DNA from: Paludibacteraceae bacterium
GTDB lineage: Bacteria; Bacteroidota; Bacteroidia; Bacteroidales; Paludibacteraceae
Length of the DNA: 64,000 nucleotides
Direction: 5' to 3'
Assembly (NCBI GenBank): GCA_017471175.1
Contig: JAFUVS010000017.1
Location: forward strand, 94,206-158,205
In this document: in pieces, positions 9,235 to 18,395 of the stretch
How positions within the stretch are numbered: position 1 is the stretch's first letter
Layout of the letters: each line of letters opens with the position of its first letter
Position numbers and translations under genes: made by a program
Notes under the pieces: generated by a model
Told to the model about the DNA's origin: nothing
What the model saw: the letters and a program-made list of their open reading frames with translations, nothing else
The model's database searches: none

Positions 9235-10473
9235 ATGGCTACTATTTGCATCAAAAACATCGGTGAAATCATCGGCATCGTTCCTCAAGGTGTTCGCCGA
9301 AAAGAGGGCGCAGAGATGAACGAAACAGGAATTATGCACGATGCCTATCTGCTCATTGAGGATGGTCGTATAGCCGCTTTTGGCTTGATGACCGAGATGC
9401 CTCAAGCAGACGAATACATTGACGCAGAAAGAGGACTTGTATTGCCCTCTTTCTGCGATTCACATACCCACATCGTCTATTCGAAAGCGCGGCACAATGA
9501 GTTCTTAGATAAGATTAACGGCTTGACTTATGAGCAAATAGCCGCAAATGGCGGCGGAATTCTTAATTCGGCTGACTACCTGCATAACACCTCCGAAGAC
9601 GATCTCTATGAGCAGTCAATGAAACGTGTCAATGAGATGATAGGAAAAGGCACGGGAGCCATCGAAATCAAATCCGGTTACGGACTCAACACCGAAGACG
9701 AGATGAAGATGCTGCGCGTTATCCGCCGAATCAAAGAAACTTCGCCTGCCATCATCAAAAGCACGTTTCTTGGTGCGCATGCCGTAGGACGGGGTTACAC
9801 ACATGAGCAGTATGTCCGTCTCGTCTGCGAGGAGATGATTCCCCGCGTAGCTGCAGAACAATTGGCAGACTATGTGGACGTGTTCTGCGATGAAGGCTTC
9901 TTTACCGTCGAAGACACCGACAGCATCCTCACACAGGGAGCCAAGTACGGTCTGAAAGCCAAGATACACGCCAACGAACTGGCTGTCAGCGGCGGCGTGC
10001 AAGTAGGCGTGAAACACGGCGCACTCAGCGTGGATCACCTTGAGAAAACTACAGATGTCGAGATAGAAGCCCTGCGCGGCACTACAACTATGCCTACTAT
10101 GCTCCCGGGCTCATCGTTCTTCCTCGGCTTGCCCTACGGGCGTGCCAAAGACTATATAAAAGCAGGGTTGGGCGTGGCACTTGCCAGCGACTATAATCCG
10201 GGGTCCTCACCGAGCGGCGATATGCGCTTTGTGATGGCACTCGCCTGTATTCAGATGAAACTAACACCTATACAGGCTCTTAATGCTCTAACGCTCAATA
10301 GCGCGTATGCTATGGACTTGAGTGATGAAGTAGGGTCTATCACCATCGGCAAACGGGCGAACCTGATTATAACGCATCCGATGCAGTCGCTTGCAATCAT
10401 TCCCTATCAGTATCAATCGCCGTGGATGCACTATCATTTGTTATCCGGCGTTCCTTGCTCACAGACTACTTAA
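9235..10473 (+). CDS. hutI: imidazolonepropionase
   Basis: A 412-residue metal-dependent amidohydrolase that opens the ring of 4-imidazolone-5-propionate to give N-formiminoglutamate, the third step of histidine breakdown. The metal-binding HTH is at residues 77-79 (LPSFCDSHTHIVYSKARHNEF). GAIEIKSGYGL near residue 142, FLGAHAVG near 180, IHANELAVSGG near 243 and LASDYNPGSSP near 318 are family blocks. The gene directly follows hutH. Its stop codon overlaps the convergent carboxylesterase stop in the sequence TTAA. Confidence 0.96.
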   Translation: MATICIKNIGEIIGIVPQGVRRKEGAEMNETGIMHDAYLLIEDGRIAAFGLMTEMPQADEYIDAERGLVLPSFCDSHTHIVYSKARHNEFLDKINGLTYEQIAANGGGILNSADYLHNTSEDDLYEQSMKRVNEMIGKGTGAIEIKSGYGLNTEDEMKMLRVIRRIKETSPAIIKSTFLGAHAVGRGYTHEQYVRLVCEEMIPRVAAEQLADYVDVFCDEGFFTVEDTDSILTQGAKYGLKAKIHANELAVSGGVQVGVKHGALSVDHLEKTTDVEIEALRGTTTMPTMLPGSSFFLGLPYGRAKDYIKAGLGVALASDYNPGSSPSGDMRFVMALACIQMKLTPIQALNALTLNSAYAMDLSDEVGSITIGKRANLIITHPMQSLAIIPYQYQSPWMHYHLLSGVPCSQTT

Positions 10474-11726
10474 CGAGACGATGCTGTCCATTCGCCTGTA
10501 CGGACAAAGTGTCCTAAACGGCGCATAAATGCCTCACGGAGTGTAGCGAACTCTTCTTCCGTGAGTTCGTTTCCCGTTAGAATAGTGTGCAGCCAGTTGT
10601 CAGCGTGTCCCGCAAAGAGCATCAACTCGCAGCAGTGGGTTGCTCCGTTCTCGCTTCCGCGCGGCACCCAATCGAACTCATGGAACTGTGCATCCACGCC
10701 CTGACGGCGCAGATAACGCACGTATTGGCGAGATGTTTTGGTGAAAACATAACGCGTAATAAAGCCGTTCAGCCATTTTTCGCTAAACACCGAACCATCA
10801 TCTTTCTGCGTGCAGACCAACACTTTCTCAGGACGGACCTTCAACTGCTTGGGCATCTGCTGCAAGTCGGTAGGCGCAAAAAGCATCACGCCGATGAACT
10901 GCGTCTGCTCGTATGCCGTTTGGGCTTTGCGTAGCGTATCGGCAGAACAGGTTTGCGGATCAATAGTATTAAGGAAACGGCTGGTCATTTCGCGCCAATA
11001 CTTTTTGCCATCGCTCTTGCTGCGTGTCATTCCCATCGGAGCAGAAAAAACAGCGGCATAACGAATAAGGGGTTCGTCCATCTCGGCAAGCAGATATACA
11101 ACGGACTGCGCCCCCGCCGACTGACCCGAAAGCGTTATCTGCTCCGGATTGCCGCCAAACTCGCGAATATGGCGGCTCACCCAGCGAAGAGCATTCATCT
11201 GGTCGTGAAGACCCAAGTTGGCGCAACCAATCTCCGGTCGGTACGCAAAACCGAACACGCCCAAACGGTAACTGATGGTAACCGTAACGATGTTCTCCTG
11301 CGCAGCAAGGTCATCAAGGTCGTTGATGGATGTTTCACCGCTGCCACTATTGAAAGAACCGCCGTGAATATGAACCAATACAGGCAGCAATGAGTCAGCA
11401 GGCAGATGCCGGTTGCTCTCCGACCACTTGCGAGGGGTATGAATGGTCAGACATAGACAATCCTCCGATTCGGTCATCTCGCTCAAGTCAAAACGTCCCC
11501 ATTTATCCAACCCCTCCTGCGTCAAATACTGCGGGCACATCGGACCGCGCTTGCTATGATTCTGATTGGGGTCAAAGCGGTCAATCAGTACTGACTCAGC
11601 AAAACGCTTCGCTTTAGCGTATGGGATATGGCGATACGATACGATGGACACTGCTGCAAATAGTTGAAAATGTAATTGTACAGCATATAAAGCGGCAATG
11701 ATGAGCGTTCGTTTTGTAGAGTTCAT
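10470..11726 (-). CDS. type-B carboxylesterase-like alpha/beta hydrolase
   Basis: A 418-residue serine esterase-like protein. VLVHIHGGSFNSGSG supplies the oxyanion hole, and LSGQSAGAQSVVYLL carries the nucleophile serine in GxSxG form, with Gln where most members have Glu. The segment RTLIIAALYAVQLHFQLFAA near the N terminus looks like a signal or anchor, so export is likely. I chose the ATG at 11726, 8 bases after the cstA stop, over a start at 11771 that would overlap cstA by 38 bases. At 418 residues it is shorter than typical members (about 500-550). It is the last gene of the dxs operon. The natural substrate is unknown. Confidence 0.8.
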   Translation of the reverse strand: MNSTKRTLIIAALYAVQLHFQLFAAVSIVSYRHIPYAKAKRFAESVLIDRFDPNQNHSKRGPMCPQYLTQEGLDKWGRFDLSEMTESEDCLCLTIHTPRKWSESNRHLPADSLLPVLVHIHGGSFNSGSGETSINDLDDLAAQENIVTVTISYRLGVFGFAYRPEIGCANLGLHDQMNALRWVSRHIREFGGNPEQITLSGQSAGAQSVVYLLAEMDEPLIRYAAVFSAPMGMTRSKSDGKKYWREMTSRFLNTIDPQTCSADTLRKAQTAYEQTQFIGVMLFAPTDLQQMPKQLKVRPEKVLVCTQKDDGSVFSEKWLNGFITRYVFTKTSRQYVRYLRRQGVDAQFHEFDWVPRGSENGATHCCELMLFAGHADNWLHTILTGNELTEEEFATLREAFMRRLGHFVRTGEWTASSR

Positions 11727-11733
11727 TATAAAA

Positions 11734-13242
11734 TTATTTTTGGCGATTTGTCCAACGAATGAAAAGAGCAAGAAGCAGAATAGTTACAATGGTGGCTATA
11801 AGGTATGCCCATAGACTTAAGCCTTTTTCGGCAAACTTCAAGCCTTCGGGGGCAATGAAGATGTAGCTGACGCTCACCATCGTCATAAACAAAGCCGGAA
11901 TAAGTGCCATCAGATAGCCGTATGGGTATTTCTTCTCTTTCTCTATACCAAAGTGTTCCTGACGATAGAGGAACACCGTTCCAGCCCATAAGGTGAAGAC
12001 CGCCAACGTCTGATTGGTCCAAGAGAAATACCGCCAAACCACGTTGAAGTCCACAAACACCATTCCGAATACGCACAAGAAAAGCGGCAACGCGATGGAT
12101 AAACGCCGCCATACCTGCCGTTGATCCCACTCAAGAAAATCGGCAACAATCAGACGTGCCGAACGAAGAGCCGTGTCGCCGCTGGTAATCGGAGCGGCTA
12201 TCACGCCGATGATAGCCAATATACCGCCGACGGTACCGAGCCACGAACGGCTGACACGATCCACCACCAAAGCGGCTATGTTTTCGCCCTTATGAGCCGC
12301 AGCAAACTGCTGCAAGCCGTCTATACCGTAAAGCCCCTGTTCGGGGTCAGCAAAGAACGTCCCTGCTGCGGCTGCCCATATAAGTGCCAAGATGCCTTCC
12401 GCCACCATTGCTCCGTAGAAAATCCATCTGCCTTGGCGTTCATTAGTCACACAGCGCGCCATAATAGGCGATTGCGTGCCGTGGAAACCCGAAATGGCTC
12501 CGCACGCAATCGAAACGAACATCATCGGGAAAATAGGAAGCCCGTTAGTCTGTCTGTTTTGCAAACCATCGGTCAGTTCGGGCATCTCGCCCGCGTGCCA
12601 ACCTAACATCACAATCATAATCCCAATACCCATAAAGAGCAGAATGCCACCGAAAATCGGATAGAAACGCCCAATAAGTTTATCCACTGGCAGAATGGTG
12701 GCAAATACATAGTAGGCAAAGATAATCAGTACCCATACCAATGGTATCGTACCTGTTCCCCACGTCATTGAGGGTAGGGAGCAAAGCCCTTGCAGCAGGG
12801 TGGCAGGACCGCTCAAGAAGGTAGTAGTAAGCAAGATAAGCAGCAGAAGCGAAAGGATACGCATGAAAAGCTTGATGCCGCTTCCTAATTCGCTGCCGAC
12901 TATATCAGGCAAGGAAGCACCCCGCTTGCGAATAGACATCATTCCGCTCAAATAGTCGTGTACGCCACCCGCAAAAATCGTACCGAAAACAATCCATAGG
13001 AAAGCACTCGGGCCGAAGAAGATACCCATTATCGCACCGAAAATAGGACCTAATCCGGCAATATTAAGAAACTGAACAAGGAAGATGCGCCACGGCTTCA
13101 TCGGCACGTAGTCCACCCCATCCGTTTGGCTGACAGCGGGCGTAGTGCGCTTGGGGTCAACCACAAACACTTTTTCAACCAAAGTTCCATACAGGACGAA
13201 ACCTACCACAAGTGCCACAAGGGCAAGAAGAAAAGTTATCAT
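11734..13242 (-). CDS. cstA: CstA-family carbon starvation/peptide transporter
   Basis: A 502-residue inner-membrane protein with about 13 hydrophobic segments. The family signature is clear in the first 130 residues: KVFVVDPKRTTPA, DYVPMKPWRIFLVQFLNIAGLGPIFGAIMG and GGVHDYLSGMMSIRKRG. CstA proteins import pyruvate or peptides during carbon limitation. This one is shorter than the E. coli protein (about 700 residues) and matches the short form. It begins three bases after the coaE stop. Confidence 0.92.
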   Translation of the reverse strand: MITFLLALVALVVGFVLYGTLVEKVFVVDPKRTTPAVSQTDGVDYVPMKPWRIFLVQFLNIAGLGPIFGAIMGIFFGPSAFLWIVFGTIFAGGVHDYLSGMMSIRKRGASLPDIVGSELGSGIKLFMRILSLLLLILLTTTFLSGPATLLQGLCSLPSMTWGTGTIPLVWVLIIFAYYVFATILPVDKLIGRFYPIFGGILLFMGIGIMIVMLGWHAGEMPELTDGLQNRQTNGLPIFPMMFVSIACGAISGFHGTQSPIMARCVTNERQGRWIFYGAMVAEGILALIWAAAAGTFFADPEQGLYGIDGLQQFAAAHKGENIAALVVDRVSRSWLGTVGGILAIIGVIAAPITSGDTALRSARLIVADFLEWDQRQVWRRLSIALPLFLCVFGMVFVDFNVVWRYFSWTNQTLAVFTLWAGTVFLYRQEHFGIEKEKKYPYGYLMALIPALFMTMVSVSYIFIAPEGLKFAEKGLSLWAYLIATIVTILLLALFIRWTNRQK

Positions 13243-13245
13243 ATT

Positions 13246-13842
13246 TTATGATTTTAATGTATTGACTGTTTTTTTGAGATGCCGAATGAGTTTGTCCACG
13301 AGGGTTTCAATGGTTTGTTTGCCGTTGTTTTCCACCACATAATGAACTCTGTGTCGAAGTTGGCAGTTGCTCATTTGGGCTTTGATGCGTTGCTTGACTT
13401 CTTCTTCCGACCGATTGTCGCGCGCCATTGTGCGGGCTATGCGCAGTGTCTTAGGGGCAATCACCGCCACTACATAGTCACATTCTCTGTCAAAACCGCT
13501 CTCGTACAAGATAGCACTCTCCACGAAAAAGTACGTTTTCTCATCGGACTTTTGTATGGCTTGCCGTAAGTCATCGCGAACGGCGGGGTGTACGATAGCG
13601 TTGAGTTGTTCAAGCAATTGAGGATGGGCAAACACGCGCTCTGCTACACGTTTGGTCAGGTATCGGTCGCCGTCATACACATCCTCTCCCAGCAGCTTTT
13701 TGATAGCGTGGCGCACCATCGGGGTCAGCACCAATCGTTTGGCGGCATTGTCTGTATCATAGACCGTATAGCCTCTTTCGCGAAGAGCATTGGCTATCGT
13801 GGTCTTGCCGCTTCCTATACCTCCTGTCAGACCGATAATCAT
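13246..13842 (-). CDS. coaE: dephospho-CoA kinase
   Basis: A 198-residue kinase that phosphorylates the 3'-hydroxyl of dephospho-CoA, the last step of CoA synthesis. The P-loop GGIGSGKT is at residues 7-14, followed by YDTDNAAKRLV (acceptor-binding DTD) and HPAVRDDLRQ. I start at the ATG at 13842 (MIIGLTGG), one base after the stop of the upstream acyltransferase gene; a longer frame from 13875 would overlap it and add a tail unlike the family. Confidence 0.94.
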   Translation of the reverse strand: MIIGLTGGIGSGKTTIANALRERGYTVYDTDNAAKRLVLTPMVRHAIKKLLGEDVYDGDRYLTKRVAERVFAHPQLLEQLNAIVHPAVRDDLRQAIQKSDEKTYFFVESAILYESGFDRECDYVVAVIAPKTLRIARTMARDNRSEEEVKQRIKAQMSNCQLRHRVHYVVENNGKQTIETLVDKLIRHLKKTVNTLKS

Positions 13843-13843
13843 T

Positions 13844-15667
13844 TTAGAATTGGAAGTAGATAAAGGGTTGAACATCGGTGAGCATAAACCGATACAGCAG
13901 TGTTACAACCAACACCACAATCGGCAACATCAGCCACACTGGAAGCGAAGCAAAACGGACGCGATACCAAAGTTTGAATTTTTCGGGCATCCAATGGATA
14001 AGCATACCGAGGAGGAAAAGCAGGATGGTCAATCGTTGCGTCCATAGGACGGGAAGAATCGTTTCAGCATTCCACGCACTACCAATCTGCTGCATCATCT
14101 CTCGTGCTGTCCGCCAAGCCGTTTCGTTGGCTGTAGCGGGATCAAGGTTGGATCCTGCACGGAAGAAGAGTCGGGTAAAGGTAATGAATACGAACGTTTG
14201 CAGCACTGCCCATACCGTCCGTACTGCCTGTGCAAAGCCCTTATCGGGCAAGCGGAAAAGGAAATACAGATAACCTAACAAACTTCCTGCCGCCAAGACG
14301 ACAGCCGCCACCCAAACCACGTTGAGCCACGGCTGCGGGAAGAAATGCCGCCAAACCGTAACGCCCACCGCAAGCATTAGAATAGAATTGAATCGGAGAT
14401 GCGGATTCCAACCGCGCCAAATCTTATTGACTATCATTCCCATACCGTTCAACCCACCCCAAATAAGGAAGTTCCAACTGGCTCCGTGCCATAGTCCGCC
14501 GAGCAACATCGTGATGAACGAGTTGAGATTGGCAGCGAGCAAAGGTCGGTGCAGCGGTCGCAACCAGGCCACGAAGGCGACTATGACAGCTATGCCCAAC
14601 GTGATACCCGTTACCCACCAACTGCCGCTTAAGACGAGGGCTACTGCCGCAATGACGGCTATCCATATATACGTCCCTGCCGAAGCCCTACGATTACCGC
14701 CTAATGGGATATAGACGTATGTCTTGAGCCACCGGCTGAGTGACATGTGCCATCGCCGCCAAAACTCCTGCGGGTTGCGCGCCTTATAGGGCGAGTGGAA
14801 GTTCTGCGGCAGGAAGAACCCCATCAGCATCGCCACACCTATAGCTATGTCCGTATAGCCCGAAAAGTCGGCATAGACTTGCAGCGAATAGGCAAAGAGA
14901 GCCAATAGGTTCTCCGCGCCGGTAAAAAGCATCGGATTTTCAAACACGCGGTCAATGAAACTGACTGCGAGAAAATCGCTCATCACCACTTTCTTGACCA
15001 GTCCGTTGAGAATCCAAAAGACAGCAATACCAAACTGCCTTCTGCTCAAGTTGTACGGACGATAGAGTTGTGGCACGAACTCCGATGCACGCACGATAGG
15101 ACCGGCTACCAATTGCGGAAAGAACGATACGTAGAATGCAAAGTCTAACAGGTTGCTGACAGGCTCAATACGACGACGATAGACATCGGCTATATAAGAA
15201 ACCACCTGAAACGTGTAGAAACTGATACCAACCGGCAGTAGAATCTTCTCGGTGATGGTCAAGTGCGTACCAAACAACTGATTGACAAAGTCCGCACCGA
15301 AATAAGCATACTTGAAGAAGCCCAGCAGACCGATATCCACGAGTACGCAGACCCATAGACATAGTCCCTTAAGAACTTTTTTCTCTCCGGCTGCATATAC
15401 TGCGCGAGCAAAAAGCCAGTTGCTCAAGGTAAGGAAGACAAGTAGCAGGAGGAACACTCCGCTGGTCTTATAGTAGAAGAACCAACTGGCGAGCAGCAGA
15501 AAGACGTTGCGCAGGTGTAGCCGGACACGTGAGCGAGGGTCTTTGCTGATGCTCATAATCAGCGTGAATAGAATATAGACAGCCGTGAAGAACACCCAGA
15601 ACTCCCATTGCGTAAAGAGCAACGGTCGTTGTGAATCGAAAGCCGATATACTGATTATGTCGTTCAT
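13844..15667 (-). CDS. MBOAT-family membrane-bound O-acyltransferase (AlgI/DltB-like)
   Basis: A 607-residue polytopic membrane protein with about 11-13 hydrophobic segments. QEFWRRWHMSLSRWLKTYVYIPLGGNR near residue 305 and LLGGLWHGASWNFLIWGGLNGMG near 385 are the MBOAT signatures; the histidine in GLWHG is the expected catalytic residue. Such proteins pass acyl groups across the membrane to polysaccharides or wall polymers. The upstream gene, overlapping by 4 bases, encodes a secreted SGNH hydrolase, the usual periplasmic partner. The acceptor polymer is unknown. Confidence 0.92.
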   Translation of the reverse strand: MNDIISISAFDSQRPLLFTQWEFWVFFTAVYILFTLIMSISKDPRSRVRLHLRNVFLLLASWFFYYKTSGVFLLLLVFLTLSNWLFARAVYAAGEKKVLKGLCLWVCVLVDIGLLGFFKYAYFGADFVNQLFGTHLTITEKILLPVGISFYTFQVVSYIADVYRRRIEPVSNLLDFAFYVSFFPQLVAGPIVRASEFVPQLYRPYNLSRRQFGIAVFWILNGLVKKVVMSDFLAVSFIDRVFENPMLFTGAENLLALFAYSLQVYADFSGYTDIAIGVAMLMGFFLPQNFHSPYKARNPQEFWRRWHMSLSRWLKTYVYIPLGGNRRASAGTYIWIAVIAAVALVLSGSWWVTGITLGIAVIVAFVAWLRPLHRPLLAANLNSFITMLLGGLWHGASWNFLIWGGLNGMGMIVNKIWRGWNPHLRFNSILMLAVGVTVWRHFFPQPWLNVVWVAAVVLAAGSLLGYLYFLFRLPDKGFAQAVRTVWAVLQTFVFITFTRLFFRAGSNLDPATANETAWRTAREMMQQIGSAWNAETILPVLWTQRLTILLFLLGMLIHWMPEKFKLWYRVRFASLPVWLMLPIVVLVVTLLYRFMLTDVQPFIYFQF

Positions 15668-16899
15668 TCTTTTGTGTTTAGCAGGGGTTGTAAAAGAAAA
15701 TCCGTCAGCATCTTACCGGCTTTATCCGCTCCTTCGCGCGTAAAGTGTATGCCGTCGCGACCGGTCCAACCATTGTCTTGCCATACTGCCATTGAACCCG
15801 CTCCGCCCATCGCTTCAAACAAACTCCAATAAGTAGCTTCTTCTTCGGCAGCCACCTCGCGCAAAGCAGAATCTAAAGCAGGTAAAATGCGGTAAGAACG
15901 GCGTTCGCCTTTCTCGTAAGTCAGCATATCGCTCGGACCGACCATCAGGATGGCGGCGTAGGGTGCTAAGCGATGAAGAATACGAATCTGTTGGCGCACT
16001 TTTGTCATATAGATGTCCACTTGATTCTGATTTTTGATATAGGGTGCCGCGTTTCCTCCGAACTGCCAGATGATGAGCCTTGTGCGTGTGACATCGTAGT
16101 ATCGCCAGAGTGCTTCCTGTGCCATCTGTGTGAAGATGGTGCCTGCACTGCCGCGCAGAGCCACGTTGTCCACCTGTACGCCCGTGGGCGACTCGAGCGA
16201 GATGCCGTAGATGTCCTGCTTGCCGGTCAGGTGAAGCGTATAGGATGTGGCAGTATCTTCCATCTGGATGATACTATCCTGCCTGCTTATCACGCGAATG
16301 CGTGTGAAGCGACCTTCCGTCCCTTGGGTGCGGCTTTGAACGTGGACTGTGATGTTCTCACTGCCTTCAGAAAGACTGTTGTCCATCACGCTGACCTGTG
16401 CCATAGGACCATAGTCTCCTCCGGGACGCCTGAGCGAGGCGGGACCGAAAGCGCGGTAGGTTTTGGGGTGGATAGTATGTCCGCCGTGGCGAACCGACAG
16501 AACAGCTGTACGAAGGTCGGCATACGGCTCAATGGCTACTGTACCCGTTCCACAACCGCCAAACCGCTCTTGCAGTACGCTCCGCAGCATAAATGTCATA
16601 CGGTCGCCTTCTATCTGCGAGTCGCCGTAATGCACTACTCGCACGGTCTGCTCGTCAGCGTGGGTCAACGCCTCATAGAAAGGAGACAGAAGATGATACG
16701 GGTTGGTGCTGACCTGAATAGTGTCGTGCCAACTCACGGTTTGCTCGTAGGGCAAGGTGTCTATAGAGGCAAGCAGAATCGTATCAGAATGCTTGTCGGT
16801 AAGAGATGCCATATCAGGAAGAAACCGCCAGCCTTTAACGGCTGCGGCTGACCCGATAAGACAGAGAATCAAAAACAGACAGACACGATAAGGCTTCAT
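15664..16899 (-). CDS. secreted SGNH/GDSL-type hydrolase, likely partner of the MBOAT protein
   Basis: A 411-residue protein with an N-terminal signal or anchor (YRVCLFLILCLIGSAAAV). VVHYGDSQIEGDRMT near residue 95 gives the block I GDS motif, and TGRDGIHFTREGADKAGKML near 390 gives the DxxH block, so the catalytic Ser and Asp-His are in place. Together with the following MBOAT gene (4-bp overlap) this resembles AlgI/AlgX- or Pat-type O-acetylation pairs. I start at the ATG at 16899, which overlaps the trkH stop as ATGA; a TTG at 16908 is less likely. Confidence 0.82.
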   Translation of the reverse strand: MKPYRVCLFLILCLIGSAAAVKGWRFLPDMASLTDKHSDTILLASIDTLPYEQTVSWHDTIQVSTNPYHLLSPFYEALTHADEQTVRVVHYGDSQIEGDRMTFMLRSVLQERFGGCGTGTVAIEPYADLRTAVLSVRHGGHTIHPKTYRAFGPASLRRPGGDYGPMAQVSVMDNSLSEGSENITVHVQSRTQGTEGRFTRIRVISRQDSIIQMEDTATSYTLHLTGKQDIYGISLESPTGVQVDNVALRGSAGTIFTQMAQEALWRYYDVTRTRLIIWQFGGNAAPYIKNQNQVDIYMTKVRQQIRILHRLAPYAAILMVGPSDMLTYEKGERRSYRILPALDSALREVAAEEEATYWSLFEAMGGAGSMAVWQDNGWTGRDGIHFTREGADKAGKMLTDFLLQPLLNTKE

Positions 16900-18395
16900 T
16901 TTTTCCAAAGTGCTTTAGTAAAAAGCAGCAGAACCGTGAAAATCTCAAGACGACCTATCAACATAACCACTGTGGCAGTCCATTTGGCGACGGTCGGATA
17001 GTCAGCGTAGGTGCCGGACGGACCGAACTGCCCGATAGAGACTCCCACATTGCCGATGGCAGATACTGCTGTGCCTATGGCTTCATCAAATGCCACTCCC
17101 GAAGCGCAAAAGATAAGTACGGACAGCATAATGATGACGATATAAAAGAACATAAATGCCATCACATTACTCGTTGTCTGCTCGCGCAACGTATGACCAT
17201 TAAAACGCACAGGAATAACGGCATTGGGATGAATACGCCGCTTGATTTCAGTATAGGCAGCCTTGGCAAAAATAGCTAAACGGACCCACTTGATACCTCC
17301 TGCCGTCGAACCGGAAGATGCTCCCGTAAACATCATAAAGAACACAAATACCCATAGCAATTTCGGCCATGTCATATAGTCGCTGGCGGCAAAACCGGAA
17401 CTGGTCATTGCCGAAGTAACCATAAAGAAACCTTTGCGCAGAGCATGTTCCATAGTGATGAACACATTTTCCAGTTCTACTATTTTTCTCACATCGTGCT
17501 CAATACCGTAATGAATGAACAATCCCATCGAAAGTATCAATGTCGCCACCCCTACTGCGATGGCATACCAACGTGTCTCTTCATCGTCTAACAAGTGTTT
17601 GGGATTGCCTCGAAAGAGGTGAATCAACTGGGTGAAATTGATACCCGACATAAACATAAACAGAGCAGTAGTCCATTGAATAGCAGCATTGTAACTAATC
17701 ATGCTGTCATTGCGGGTGGAGAAACCGCCTGTAGATATGGTACTCATCGAATGGCAGATGGCGTCAAACTTTTCCATACCGAATAGCCACAGCAACAGAC
17801 CTTCCGAAAGAGTCAGAAGAATATACATCACCCACATGTGTTTGGCAGTGTCGGCTATCCGGGGACTGAGTTTCTCGTAACTCACGCCCGTCACTTCGGC
17901 ACTGTAAAGCTGCATACCGCCCAATCCGAACATCGGCAGAATAGCCACACTAAGTACTATAATACCCATACCTCCTACCCATTGCATCAATGCGCGCCAA
18001 AACAAGATGGTGTGGGTCTGGGCTGTCACATCCCGGATAACGGTAGCACCGGTAGTGGTGAAACCTGCCATCGTCTCAAACCATGCATCAACCGGAGCGG
18101 TAAGGGCACCGCTGAGCCAGAATGGCAACATACCGAACATCGAATAGAATATCCACACGGTGGCAACTATCACATATCCCTCGCGCTCACCTACCTGTTT
18201 CGGGGCACGACGCCCCATCAACAAACCCAGTACACCCCCGAGAAACGTGATGATGGTCGATACAAGAAACGCACCTTGATCCGCTTCGTCATAGTAAAAG
18301 CCAACGCCTGTTGCTATCGCCATAAAAAGGGTCTCGATAAGCAACAGAGCCCCCATCGTACTAAATACCAACCGTTTGTTAAACGCTCTCGTCAT
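16896..18395 (-). CDS. trkH: TrkH-family potassium uptake channel subunit
   Basis: A 499-residue inner-membrane protein with four pore-loop repeats. The selectivity-filter segments are TTTGATVIRD, STGGFSTRND, GASSGSTAGGIKW and IGNVGVSIGQFGP. The conserved basic segment after the third filter (KWVRLAIFAKAAYTEIKRRIHPNAVIPVRFNG) is typical of Trk/Ktr channels. It works with the cytoplasmic TrkA protein encoded just upstream (4-bp overlap) to import K+. Confidence 0.95.
   Translation of the reverse strand: MTRAFNKRLVFSTMGALLLIETLFMAIATGVGFYYDEADQGAFLVSTIITFLGGVLGLLMGRRAPKQVGEREGYVIVATVWIFYSMFGMLPFWLSGALTAPVDAWFETMAGFTTTGATVIRDVTAQTHTILFWRALMQWVGGMGIIVLSVAILPMFGLGGMQLYSAEVTGVSYEKLSPRIADTAKHMWVMYILLTLSEGLLLWLFGMEKFDAICHSMSTISTGGFSTRNDSMISYNAAIQWTTALFMFMSGINFTQLIHLFRGNPKHLLDDEETRWYAIAVGVATLILSMGLFIHYGIEHDVRKIVELENVFITMEHALRKGFFMVTSAMTSSGFAASDYMTWPKLLWVFVFFMMFTGASSGSTAGGIKWVRLAIFAKAAYTEIKRRIHPNAVIPVRFNGHTLREQTTSNVMAFMFFYIVIIMLSVLIFCASGVAFDEAIGTAVSAIGNVGVSIGQFGPSGTYADYPTVAKWTATVVMLIGRLEIFTVLLLFTKALWKK

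Noticed and set aside
15973-16851. Long open frame (292 codons) on the plus strand opposite the SGNH hydrolase gene
   Set aside because: The minus-strand product has clear catalytic motifs and fits the operon; the opposite frame has no recognisable motif and His/Cys-rich composition typical of an antisense shadow.
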